From the NCBI GenBank assembly GCA_027886175.1, contig JAJNNQ010000003.1:2874001-2938000 (forward strand): a stretch of DNA of 64,000 bases, written 5' to 3'. Source of the stretch: Phylloscopus collybita (Eukaryota > Chordata > Aves > Passeriformes > Phylloscopidae). The translations under genes were made by a program, and so were the position numbers. Of this stretch, positions 27,094 through 38,100 are shown in pieces (position 1 is the stretch's first letter; the number at the start of each line of letters is the position of its first letter). The notes beneath the pieces are model-generated. The model did not search any database and was not told the origin of the DNA. It saw nothing but the letters and a program-made list of their open reading frames with translations.

Positions 27094-27138
<45 letters not shown>

Positions 27139-29738
27139 TGGAAAATTCCAAGCTGCTGCCTTCACTGCTTCATGATTGTGTTACTTACATTTACCTGATG
27201 ACAACAAACACTGGCTGCAAATGTAAAGCAACAGGATCTGAAGCAGGAGTGCAGTTATTGCCAACATACCCCACTTTCCCCTCAGATTTTGTGGTTTTGT
27301 GACTAACCACGCACTAAAGAGCCTCACACAAATGCTTCATTAAGGAACTTTTGATTAGTCATGAATGCTCTACAGCCACCAGGAGATTTGCTGAATATTA
27401 AAAACTTTTCCTGTTCCACCTTATCATGAAAAAGCTTGACATATTTAATAGGAACAGTCACGTCTGTCCTACAGTCATCATTTTGGAATCTGAAATCCAA
27501 TATCACACTATTGTCTTAATTTCCTAATTAATTTCCTTCATTTCCTCTTTTTCATCCTCATTATTTACTTACACATGATATTTATTTCTTAAACACAGGA
27601 AGAGACAAAGCCACCCCTTCACTTGTGAGCCCTACACCAAATTCTCTTTTTGGGCAATTCCTGAAGCCCTGCTGAGGCTGTGCAGCAAAACATTCTCATA
27701 AACACTTTGCAACTGCCCTGCAAAGTAATTTTTCTCTTCACAGCAGCTCCTTTAGGGTGCAGAGGAATTCCTAAAAATACTGTGTTCTTTAAAGGAAGGG
27801 AGATCCCAAACATTGGATGCTCCATGAGCTAAAGAAAATGTTTTTGTGAGCTGGTTAAGATGGCAAAGTTAACTACAGCTAAACAAACACAGGCATGAAT
27901 GGCCATGGCATTTTGGGGATAATAATTCCGAAGAAAATGAGCACCAAGTTGTCAAAGATTTGGACTTGGACTTCAACCTCTGACACAGGTTTTGGTTTTA
28001 GATGGGCTGAGAGTCTTATGATGATTCTTGTGATGGATGAAGCTTTCAGTGAAGAGCCATAGGAAAAATACTGTGAGGAAAATATTGTGGTACTCCAGAA
28101 GTGAGGATTATATTGAGGTTCCATGTTGCAATACGACATGAATCAACGACCCTCACACACTGAGATGTCCAAGGCAGAAAAAAGGGGCAGTTTATTTACA
28201 TGGACATTTGTAGAATTCCAACAGTGACCATGGATTGGGGGATGAAAATTGTCCTCTCCAACCACACTGGTCAAACCAACAGTCCATCAGTTCTCTCCTC
28301 CTCCAGAAAGGAATGCAAAACAATCATTATTTACATGAAAAGTAGGTGGGAAACTCCATTACAAACGTGTAAACATCAGAAGGCTTTAGAAGAACTTTAG
28401 AAGAACAGGGCCACCCTTCAGCAGGATGAAGAGAAGCGTTTTCTAACAAATGATTCTAAATGCTTCAAACAACCCTTCAAACAACCCTGCTTTGAAGACA
28501 CTGATTAAATTACAGTAGGGAAAGAGACCAAACACTTGATTTCTCTCCTTACTGGAGGACTTCAGACACCTCTGGTGGTGCCCTCTGACCCTTTGTACCC
28601 AACGGGGAGGACAAAACCGATGTCGTGTTGTTGAGTTGCTGAACACCCACACACTGGAGACACCTCACCCCTGCACAAACTGGAGCTGATTTCCCACTAA
28701 CTGGGATAATTTCCTCAGGTTCAGTGGAGACACTCCCTATTCATGAACTTGAGGCAAAGGCAGGCCCACGGTGTTTGCAATAAACTTTGTTTTTTTTGCC
28801 TGCAGATGAAGCAGCCAGTATTATATCTGCAGCAGGACCAGCCACGGCCTCTATCCTATTGATTTTCCATGCTGCTGCAGATCAGGAATATTGTCTGCTC
28901 CTGCCCAGCTGGAGGTGCTGGGTGAATTTCCAAGATTTAAATATTTATTGCTCTTTCAGTAATTTCTCAAAGTTTCCCTGAGTTTTCTTCAACTTGTCTG
29001 ATCTCCGCCTATGGGGAGGAAAACTTTTAAAGCTGCCAAAAGCCAAAGTATTTTTAGAGAGGGCATCTTGTATTGATTATTGCCAAATCTCCGTGGACTA
29101 AGACACTATGTTATTGTCAGCATTTTTATTGCTGCCACTGCTTTTTCTTTCTCTCCCTTTAATGGCTACAAGTGAGTCTAATATATTTTAGGCCAAACTC
29201 TTCTACCAGCTAGAAGCCACCGAGAACTTTTCATAAAAACCATATCCAGCTTCAAGAGGCAGAAAAATGAATATATTTGCTGTGTTTCTGTTTCTATCAG
29301 CCATTGCAGAGAAGAAGAAATGCTATTTCTGTTTGTTTTGACAAGCACAGAGAATAATCTCGTTCTTCTCTTGATCTCGCCATCCCTTCACAGATTACAG
29401 TTATCTCATATGTAATGTAGAAATCTTATAGAAATTGAAATGCGTGAAGGGGAGACAGGAACAGATCTCTCAGGGTGCATGGAAAGAGGAATTTGTCAGG
29501 GGGGCTGGGCCCAGAAAACACAGGGATAATTTGTGAAAGACAAACAAAGAATCTGCCCATCTGGAAAATGTAACGGGGAGTTCGATGTGATGCACATCTG
29601 AAAGGCAAAGCCCTCCTTGCTCTGCTCCCCTCTCTCTGCAGCTTGGTCAGTGCTGACCCTCTCAAAACCAACCCTGCACAGAGCACAAGGCCAAGAGAGA
29701 CATCAGGTCCTGGGCTCAGACCATTCATGGTCCCATGG
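26407..29738. other. Intergenic, no gene recognised
   Basis: Includes T23 (26828-26850) and A41 (27096-27136) homopolymers. 28990-29400 is repeat-free and AT-rich with many TTAAT/ATTA words. No exon recognised. Confidence 0.5.
27096..27136 (+). repeat. Uninterrupted A41 homopolymer
   Basis: Forty-one consecutive A. The flanks show no retrogene or SINE body that would explain a poly(A) tail. Confidence 0.95.
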
Positions 29739-30215
29739 GGAGGGGCTGAGGGAGCTGGGGAAGGGTCTGGAGCCCCAGGAGAGGCTGAGGGAGCTGGGGA
29801 AGGGGCTGGAGCCCCAGGAGAGGCTGAGGGAGCTGGGGAAGGGGCTCAGCCTGGAGAAAAGGAGGCTCAGGGGGGACTTTGTGGCTCTGCACAACTCCTG
29901 CCAGGAGGGCACAGCCGGGGGGGTCGGGCTCTGCTCCCAGGGCACAGGGACAGGAGGAGAGGGAACGGCCTCAGGCTGGGCCAAGGGAGGCTCAGGGTGG
30001 GCAGCAGCAGGAATTTCCCCATGGAAAAGGTGAATAAACATTGGCAGGAGCTGCACAGGGAGGTTTGGAGTGCCCATCCCTGGATGTGTCCAAGGAAGGG
30101 TTGGATGTGTCTCACAGTACCAGGGCTGGGTACAAGGTGGATTTTGGGCACAGCTTGGAGGCAGTCCACTCTTGGAGGGCTTTTCCACCCTTATTGAGTC
30201 TGTTATTCTGTGATC
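29739..30215 (+). mobile_element. CR1 LINE 3' end with internal 39-bp repeat
   Basis: Plus orientation. After the tandem repeat come ctcagcctggagaaaagg, ggctctgcacaactcc, cagccgggggggtcgggctc, ggaatttccccatggaaaagg, ggaggtttggagtgcccatc and a final gttattctgtgatct. The order matches the C-terminal reverse-transcriptase region and 3' end of a songbird-type CR1. One frame stays open for about 180 codons because the internal repeat is a multiple of three. This is the remnant of a transposon and not a host gene. Confidence 0.95.
29742..29858 (+). repeat. 39-bp tandem repeat inside CR1 (about 3 copies)
   Basis: Units start at 29742, 29781 and 29820, each reading close to gaggctgagggagctgggga then aggggctggagccccagga. 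The third diverges after aggggct into normal CR1 sequence. Thirteen codons per unit keep the frame (LRELGKGLEPQER). Confidence 0.95.
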
Positions 30216-33200
30216 TTTGTGGCCAGCAACATTTTATTCCTGCGTTTATCTTCATGAAACAGCTTTTTATCTCTCCTGCCTTAGTTTATTCAAAAAAAGG
30301 AAATCCATATCAGAAATGTTCTCCTTGTTTTTTCATGCCATAATTTGGCATACGCCCTGACATTAAGCAAACCTTTTTTTTTTTTAGATCCTGATAGCAC
30401 ATTTCTGTTCCCAAACAGACCCAGATAACCAAGGCCACTGCTGATGAGAGGCTTATCTGTGGTGTCGCTGTCAGAGAAAGTGCAGTGCAACACAGGTCAA
30501 CTAAGCCAGAGTCTGTGTGAGAGAAAGGGAAAATTAATTGCAAAGCCCAGCTTACAACATCTCCAATAATGAACTCGTTCAGCTCGCTGTTCTCTCTGAT
30601 GCTGAAATTCAGGAGGCTGGGGCTGAACCTGCTGCCTTCCAGCTGTGTGCACAGCATTCCTCCCCGCAGGAATAAATGGGATTTTTTTTATTCTGGGTCA
30701 GAGCAGGGAGGTGTCACTGGGGGTGGTGTGAGAGATCAAACAGGAGCCCCAGCAGATTTCCTGCTGCAGTTTGGACGTGCCATTCCTGTCTCTCAGTGTC
30801 CCCTGCGGAACGCCCTGGGACAGAGGGAGGGCACGGAGGGAGTCCCTGGGAGGGGAGCAGGAATGCTGCAGCTGCTTCCCAGGGGCACATGCAGGGAGCA
30901 GGAACCACTCCAGAAATGAGGTGTGAGGAGAAACCACCTCCACTTGAAAGGACTTAGAGGAAACTCACAAGTGCTCGAGTTACTGGATGGGTGGTGGCGG
31001 AGAGGAGAGCGGCTCCCCTGCTCCATGCCAAGGCAAATCCTTGGAAAATGGGAATGACCCAGGTACACACATTGCCAGCACTGGAAAATATTTCTTCTCC
31101 TCTGCTCTGGTGTTTCCTACTGCTTAAGTAAGGGGAAGCATGGAATGAGAGCTGGAGCTGTACAAACTCCAAGGATTTTAAAGCCCATTTGCTGCTGTGG
31201 GGAGCACCTTTCCAACACCTCTGCCGTGTCCAAACCTGACACTGTCATCCTGCTCATCCCTGCAAGTAACCCAGATTGATTTAACAGATTATACCCATCA
31301 GATTATTTTAACCAACTTCTGGGCAAAATCAGATTATTATGTTTAACAGATTATTATGATGACAGATTATTTTAACCAACTTCTGGGCAAAATCTAAACC
31401 CTTCCCTGAATTTTGCATCCCCAGAGAGCAGTTACAGAGCCAATACCACGGACCACATTGTGAGAGTCCTCACAAAGCTCTGCCTAATGCACAGCACAGG
31501 CCAGCAGGACAATTCTGAATTTACTCAGCAGTTTTCTCCTTCCTGAGTTTGTTGCACACAAACTTTGCACAAATAACATTATTTTCATGTTTGTTTGGTT
31601 TTTGTTTTTTTTTTTTTTTCCTTTTGCTCGTTATTCCCAGTGGCTTTTTTTAGTGCTGTTTTGCCATTTCTCACAAGTTTCTCTGTGCTGTAATTATGCC
31701 AGTCTGCTTTCCAAATATACTCCTTTTTTTTTTTTTGGTACTGAAATAGAAAGGTTGGGACTGCAGGAAGAAAGGGGGAATAATTTTCACAGAATTATTT
31801 CGGCGGCTTCGGGGACTGCACGCAATGTTTTTACAGCTTCCCATAGATTTCCCTTCTCCCTCCACTTGCACATGTTTGGAAATCACTCAGGCAACACGAC
31901 ATCCTGAATATCCCAGCCTAGGAAAAGCCACTGCTGTGCCTGCAGGAGTGGATATTTTACATGAGACAAGTGGTTATTGTCAACGAGACCGGGAATAACT
32001 TGCCTGAACATTTCCAAGCTGGCTCCAGCTCTGTGTATGCAACACGAGCAGTGATGGAGTAGTTACAATATTTCTCCAGCAGCACAGCTCCCTGCAGACC
32101 TCAGCAGGTTTTATCAGGCTCACAGGGATTTTTTCCCACTGTTTACTGCACTGGGGAAGTTCTGCCTCCAACAGCTCAGGCCAGATCAGGCTTTTCAAAA
32201 GCCCCGATTCTTGAATTTTATATTTTAATGCTTTTTGACTGGTGGGTGTGAAGGGTTGTTTTTTTTTTTTTTTTGGCAGATTTTTATCAGAAGCAAACAA
32301 AGAGGAAAAATATTTCCCAGAGACTTCTGGAACATCCATGATTTTATATCATTTTGGGGCTGAAATGTGCAAACAGCATGATTAGGCAACACAAGAAACG
32401 CCATATAAGATAAAGCCCCCAGGAATTAAGTTCCCAATATTCTGAGCAGACTTTGGGGCTGGAGATATTTAAAGCTATGAACTCCAGCTCTCTTAAGATA
32501 ACCAAGAGAAATCCACTGCAGCTGTCTGCACCAAGGTGGAGACTCGGGGATATCTCCCTTAAAATCTCTGTTCATCAGTATGGGAGACCAGCTCTCCTGC
32601 CTCAGCTCAGAACTCTCCCTCCAGCAAGGTTAGAGAGTGGCATTATAATTTCATTACAAGGCATGGGATGAGCCCAGCATTCCTGATGTGTGCAGGGCTG
32701 TTTGGAGCTGAAGGCACGAGGAGGTGCCTCCAATTAAACGACGGCAAACTGCACAGCCCAGTTAAAACATTGACTCAGAACTTTGTGCAGAAAAGGGCTC
32801 CAGCTCCAGCCCAGCCTTTCCCAGCAAAGCACTTATTTCTGTGGGTAGCTCTCAGCTGATTTTAAGAGGGCTTTGCTGCTTAGATGTTTGTTGAAACTAA
32901 AACCAGGAGGAGAGTTTAGCAAAGGCCATCCAGCTCTCCTGGCAGAGGCACCAGCTCTCACATTCGCTGCTGTCTCTCCACACCCTGGGGCAGAGATGAG
33001 ATTCTGCACCTCTGCCTGCCTGTCTCTGAGCCCTCAGCTCGTTTGCTGGCCAGGGGACAGGTCTGTCACTGTGCCAGCCTTGGGGGGAGATGTTTCTGCC
33101 AGAGAAATCCTGTGCTACGTGACCCTGGCGTGGCATTTCTGCCATTCCCTTCCATTTCCCGCTCACCCCCGTCCCAGGATAACTCTGCCATCACTCCTCA

Positions 33201-33651
33201 CAGTGGGGGCAGAAATCAGATCTCTGACTCCTTTTCCTTCCAGGCACCTGCTGGAAGTGGGATTAGAAGGATAACAAGCTAAACCTTCCCCTGCCAGGTC
33301 AGCAAGAGGAACTTGCAGGCCAAATCTTCTGTCCCACAGACAATCCAGGATCGCAGTGACCCTGCAGACGGCATGAGATTAAAAAAAATTAATAAATGGG
33401 GTTAAACAAAACCCTGTATTTTGAAGTCACAGCCCAGCAGGTGATCTCCACAGGCTCCCCAGCTGGCACACCAGGCTTGGCAGTGTCACATGTCCCTCCC
33501 TGTTTGTGAGATGGGGAGAAGTTTGGGTTGTCCCACCATGGGGTTTGTTGCCATCCACCACTCCTGACATGAATTCTCAGGAGGAGGATGGAGCTGCTGA
33601 GGTCTCTCTGGTTCTTAGACCCTTCTGCAACATCTTATAACATATTATTGA
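30216..33651. other. Intergenic, no gene recognised
   Basis: Contains a 64-bp period duplication (31299-31394) and T runs near 31605, 31725 and 32260. Somewhat GC-richer at 32660-33300, with no exon recognised. Confidence 0.5.
31299..31394 (+). repeat. Exact 32-bp direct repeats 64 bp apart
   Basis: cagattattttaaccaact followed by tctgggcaaaatc occurs at 31299-31330 and 31363-31394 with no mismatch. The spacer contains further cagattatt words, which suggests stepwise duplication. Confidence 0.95.
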
Positions 33652-33805
33652 TACCATAGAATGATTTGGGTTGGAAGGGGCTTTAAAGTTCATCTTATTT
33701 CCACCCCTGCCATGGGCACCTTCCACTAGACCAAGTTGTTCTAAGCCCTTTCCAGCCTGGCCTTGGACACTTCCAGGGTTGGGACATGAAGAATTTGGGG
33801 TGTCC
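33652..33805 (-). mobile_element. CR1 LINE 3' fragment
   Basis: taccatagaatgatttgg, gttggaaggggctttaaag, ccctgccatgggcacc, ttccactagaccaagttg and ttggacacttccagggttg in order. Minus orientation. Confidence 0.95.
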
Positions 33806-34521
33806 CTAAAAGCAGAAGACTTACCCTTTCTAATAAGAAACTGCTCCAAAATAAATGAAACCAATTAGTAAAAAAAGGCAAATCTCAAGGGTGTTAAATC
33901 CAGATTATCCACCCCAGATGAGGACTGGAGGCAGTTGATGGCACAAGATTTTGGTCTCTAGGTTCTCAGCTGGAATACCCTGGCTGAGTTGGTGGCTGTA
34001 TTATAACACCATTTGCAGACATGGTGTGGAATCACAGGCAGAATAAATCCAGAGAAAGAGCTCCTGAAATCGAGAGGGAAATTTGCACTTCATTGAATTC
34101 AATGTCAGCTTCCATTAAATTCAAAGGGACAGGAGAGTCTTCACGGGGTTACTGAGCATCTGTAAACACTTCCAAGCATGCCCCAAGTTACAGGTTTATT
34201 TTTCAGTTCAAAAAAAATTGGCCAGGCGAAGAAACATTTATTTCTTATTACAGAAATAGGAGAGCAAAGCAGAACGAGCCAAGAGGCTTCATAAGTGAGC
34301 AAAGACATCCAAAAAACTGATGAAAATATTACAATATTTGGGGTGCTATGCAGCTTAGGAACCTCACTGGATGTGGGGAACCTAATTTAATGTGACTTAT
34401 TTTATTTTTTTTTACTGCTCTTGGCAGCGCATTTTCATTCCAGGGTGGCCTCAGAGGCACTTGGCATCCTCACATTTCATGTCTGATGTGCTTCATGTTG
34501 TGGCTCTGGATTAATGGGCAC
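33806..34521. other. Intergenic, nothing recognised
   Basis: AT-rich unique sequence. Confidence 0.5.
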
Positions 34522-34619
34522 ATTCACAGAAGCTCAAGATGGTTCAGGTTGGAAGGAACCTCCAGAGATCCCTTGGTCCAACCCTTCTGCTCAAGCAGGA
34601 CCACCCAGAGCCCATTGCC

Positions 34620-34746
34620 AAAGCCAGCTTGGATGGGACTTTAGGAAACTGGATCTTGTGAGTGACACCCCAGCCCAGGGCAGTGGGGTTGGAATGAGAT
34701 CATCTTTAAGGCGCCTTCCAACCCAAAACATTCCATAGTTCTATGA
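34620..34746 (+). mobile_element. CR1 3' tail nested inside an opposite-strand CR1
   Basis: aagccagcttggatgggact, gttggaatgagatcatcttt, ccttccaacccaaaacattcc and atagttctatga form a plus-strand CR1 end. The outer element stops at about 34619 and resumes at about 34747 with little or no loss, so this is the younger insertion. Confidence 0.85.
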
Positions 34747-34808
34747 CTGTGTCCAGACTTTTGATTAATTTCAAGAATGGAAACTCCAGAACCTCCCTGG
34801 ACAGCTGG

Positions 34809-34943
34809 TTTGGCCATGCTCATGGTAAATGTGTGTTTGGCCATGCTCACAGTAAATGTGTGTTTGGTCACCCCCACAGTAAATTTGTGTTTGGTCACCC
34901 TCACAGTAAATTTGTGTTTGGTCACCCCCACAGTAAATCTGTG
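34809..34943 (+). repeat. 27-bp minisatellite, 5 copies, born inside CR1
   Basis: Five units starting at 34809, 34836, 34863, 34890 and 34917, each close to tttggtcaccctcacagtaa then atttgtg. The unit corresponds to a single segment of the CR1 consensus (cggtcaccctcacagtaaag) that should sit exactly here. The first two copies carry ggccatgctca in place of ggtcaccctca. Confidence 0.97.
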
Positions 34944-35110
34944 TTTCCTGATGTTCCAGGTTTTGCCCACAGACTCCTGTCCTGGAGCAGCACTAGAACA
35001 GAGCCTGGCTCTGTCACCTTTGCACCCTCCCTCCAGTGATTTACAGGCTGATCACACCTCAGCCTTCCCTCCTCCAGGCTGAGCAGCCCCAGCTCTGTTT
35101 GGAGACTGCT

Positions 35111-38100
35111 TCCTCCTCATCAAAAGGCAAACTGTCAGCTCCTCTGCAGGCAGGGCCAGCAGGATCACTGGGGTTTGTATTAATTAATCACAACTTTGAA
35201 ATGAGGGAAAAACACCAAACCCTCCCTGTGATGAGGTTAAGGAGCTCTTGTTCAAATAAAGCCTCTTGCTTAAATATCACCGGGAGAAAAGAGGAGAGGA
35301 AAGCTAGGTAAATATTTCCGTGGTAAAGCAGGTTTAAAGGCTGAGCCTCTCCCAGCAGAAATAGGAGAGGCAACTCCTGCAAAAGTGAACTTGGCACCTC
35401 ACCCCCCTCTAAATCTTCCTGGGGAATGTGATGGTCAACGAAGCATTGCAATTCCTGGGTGTGTGTGACTTACTCATACGTTCAACTTCAGCTATAAATA
35501 AATGCTTAATTGTTCTGGAGTTTGTGTGTGCCTGAGTCCAAGCCCAGCCCGTGGATCCGCTGCTGAAAGGGCTGGGGCTGGCTCAGCTGGTAAATGAGGG
35601 TTCATTTAAAGCCCCACAACTGCAAGGCTTGCAGGCTTCAGTCACCTTTAGATGAGGTTTTTAGTGCAAAATATTGAAGCAGTTGGCAGCAAAAAAAAAA
35701 AAAAACCCTTAGAGAATGAAATCAGAGGATGACTGAAAGTAAAACCATAAAGTTTTCTTTAAACTTGGGGTTTAAACTTGAGAGCTCAAAGGACAGACAC
35801 AAGAGCTGGGGAGAGGGAAAGCTCTTCTAGGCTGAAGCTTTAAGAGTTGTAAACTACTTGGAGTGGTGGGAAAAGTACAATGAAGAAAGAATGGAGAAAT
35901 TATTGCAGCTGATTTCTGTGTTACAGAAATACCCTGGTTGGCAACCTCTATGGAAAATCACCTTGTCTTTTTTTTTTTTTTTTTTTTTTTTAACATAAAG
36001 CAAAAGGATAGAGAAGAATTGATTTTTCAAAATTCCATAACACAAAATAACAGTCCAGGCAACATAGAGAGGAAAAGCAAGCAACAGAAAGGAAAGGGTA
36101 AAAAAATACATGAGTAACTGAAGCCTACCTGGTGCAATTTGCTACAGAGGTTCAAAAGAAAAATAGATTACTTAGTGGTTAGTGAGAGAGACTAAGGAAT
36201 TGCAAAAGAAAATTACCTAAATGCTTTTCTTATGTGAATTTGGATCGAAATTGGATGTTAAAAAGTGCCACAATCAGCTGAATTCTGGATTCCAATGTAG
36301 AAAAAATTGTATGTATTCATACGCTGTGGCTTGCTGGGTTCTAATAATCTAAATATTGACCAGGATCTCTGTTATACACACACAGAGAAAGGCTGGTTGA
36401 AGGGAATGGTTCCTCTCTCCGAAGATTTTCTTGATAAGCAGTTTTTTTTTTCTTTTTCCTGTGGCACATTTCATCTTAGTCACCAATGCAGGTCTGCAGT
36501 TCAGGGTGGGTGTTGATGGGGCATCTCAGGCTGGGATATTTGACGGGACCAGCCAAGGAAGCAGCAGAAAGTTTTTCCTGCATCAGGGAGGTGGAAGAGA
36601 AGGAGAACTGCGGCGTCAGCAGCTCTGCACCTCTGTGGTGGTGCCTGAGAGCTGCCATCAGTCAGGACTGAGCTCCTCCTGGGGCTTTGAGCCACTCCAG
36701 GTCTCAGAAGCAGCCCAGATCCCTGGCTGGGGGACCATAAAGTGAAGCCAAGCAGACCAGCCCCTGATCCCCAAACAGCACCTGAGAAGTCCCATAACTC
36801 AAACAGAAACACCCTTGGAGCAGCGCAGGTATTTATTGCCAAGCACAGCTCTCACTCCTTTGTGTTTTATTTTACAAATTCTCCATTACTTGCTTGGCTT
36901 GCGCTGAAATGGCCTCCTGTATTTCAGGAGTGTTTCAGGCTGATCCCCGTGCTTGGCTTTTGTGTGTCAGACAATTGAACAATCAGATTACTGAGAAGCT
37001 GTTAAGTGCCTCGTGATGCAAGGAAGTGTGAGCTATTTAAGAACTAATGTGAAAAATGGCAAATTATGTGCCACCAGCTAGGCCTGAAAGGGAAAAAAAG
37101 GAGGAATAAGTCAATATGATTAGACAGGACTATATTCAATAAGCACAATTTTGGTTTGAAATTGTGCAAGAAGAATTTTATTCCTTTGCAGATTTTTCCT
37201 TTGGATTATAGGAGATAGCTCTCTTCTGCAAGACACGTTTTGCTTTTCCATTTATTAGAATAATCTGATTGAAAAGAACTGGATGGGCAGAAATGAGAAT
37301 TTCTTGGTTTTTTTACGATGTAGATATTAAAATGGATTCTCTATATTAAAAACTGCAAAGAATATTTATACAAGAAGAGCCCAATCAATCATTTTCCAAG
37401 CAGAAAAGCTGTCAGAAAGAAAAATCTCACATTAATGATGGTTCTTTGGCAACTCTGCACAGGTTTCTCTGGAATGAGAAGTTGTTGAGCTCATTTGAGT
37501 GGACACAGCACAAAGCCATTACTTTAGGCAGCTGGTAACTTTGGCCAATGGAGTAAGTGAGCATTTGCACATAAAAAAAAAAAAAAAAAAAAGAACAAAA
37601 TTAACTGCAATGCCTGTGTTTGGCTGCATTTTATTGATAGGGATTTACCAAGTCCTCAGTTCTGCACTAAATCTGTGGTTAAAAGTGGAAATATGAACAG
37701 AAGAATTCCCACATCACCAGCTGAGGCACTGGAGGTTTGAATGAGAGTGTCCTTTTGCACAAACTCTGGAGAAGCCCAAGTGTCAGAGAGTTCCTGGTAG
37801 AATAACAGACTGTTTGAAATTCTTATGGGATATCCTGGTCACAATAAATTCACATTAAATCCAGCTTTTAAAAACCAAGGTTCTGTTCCAGCTGCCAAAC
37901 TTTCGCTTCCCAGTCCCAAAAATTCCACCCCCCTTCCATGGCACCAACGTTTCTGGACTGTACAAGTAAAAAGTTTGAGTTTATTTCCCTAAAATTCTTC
38001 CACTCTGGGACTCATTTAGGTTGCACTGAAAGTCTGAATCTGGCTTAGGAGGGAGTGGGAAATTGGCAATGCAGAATATTCAGTAACTTGTGGGCCTTGT

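Larger units (their letters stand above)
34522..35110 (-). mobile_element. CR1 LINE 3' region, interrupted
   Basis: The outer element on the minus strand reads, left to right on plus: ggttcaggttggaaggaacc, ccaacccttctgctcaagc, aggaccacccagagccca, [nested insert], gtgtccagacttttgatt, ggaaactccagaacctccc, [minisatellite], tttcctgatgttcc, gagcctggctctgtcacc, tttgcaccctccctccag, cctccaggctgagcagcccc. This is the normal order of a CR1 3' region split by two later events. Confidence 0.9.

Noticed and set aside
28787..28981. Possible exon after a ttgcctgcag acceptor-like site
   Set aside because: The 64-codon translation resembles no protein and there is no clear donor at its end. More likely non-coding.
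29617..30197. Frames of 138-184 codons on plus and 161 on minus
   Set aside because: They lie within a CR1 copy whose 39-bp repeat keeps frames open. This is transposon remnant and not a host gene.
34641..35082. Repetitive frames of about 100 codons (KHTFTV or GHAHSKCVF type repeats)
   Set aside because: The 27-bp unit is a multiple of three inside a CR1, so the repeats are translated minisatellite, not a repeat protein.
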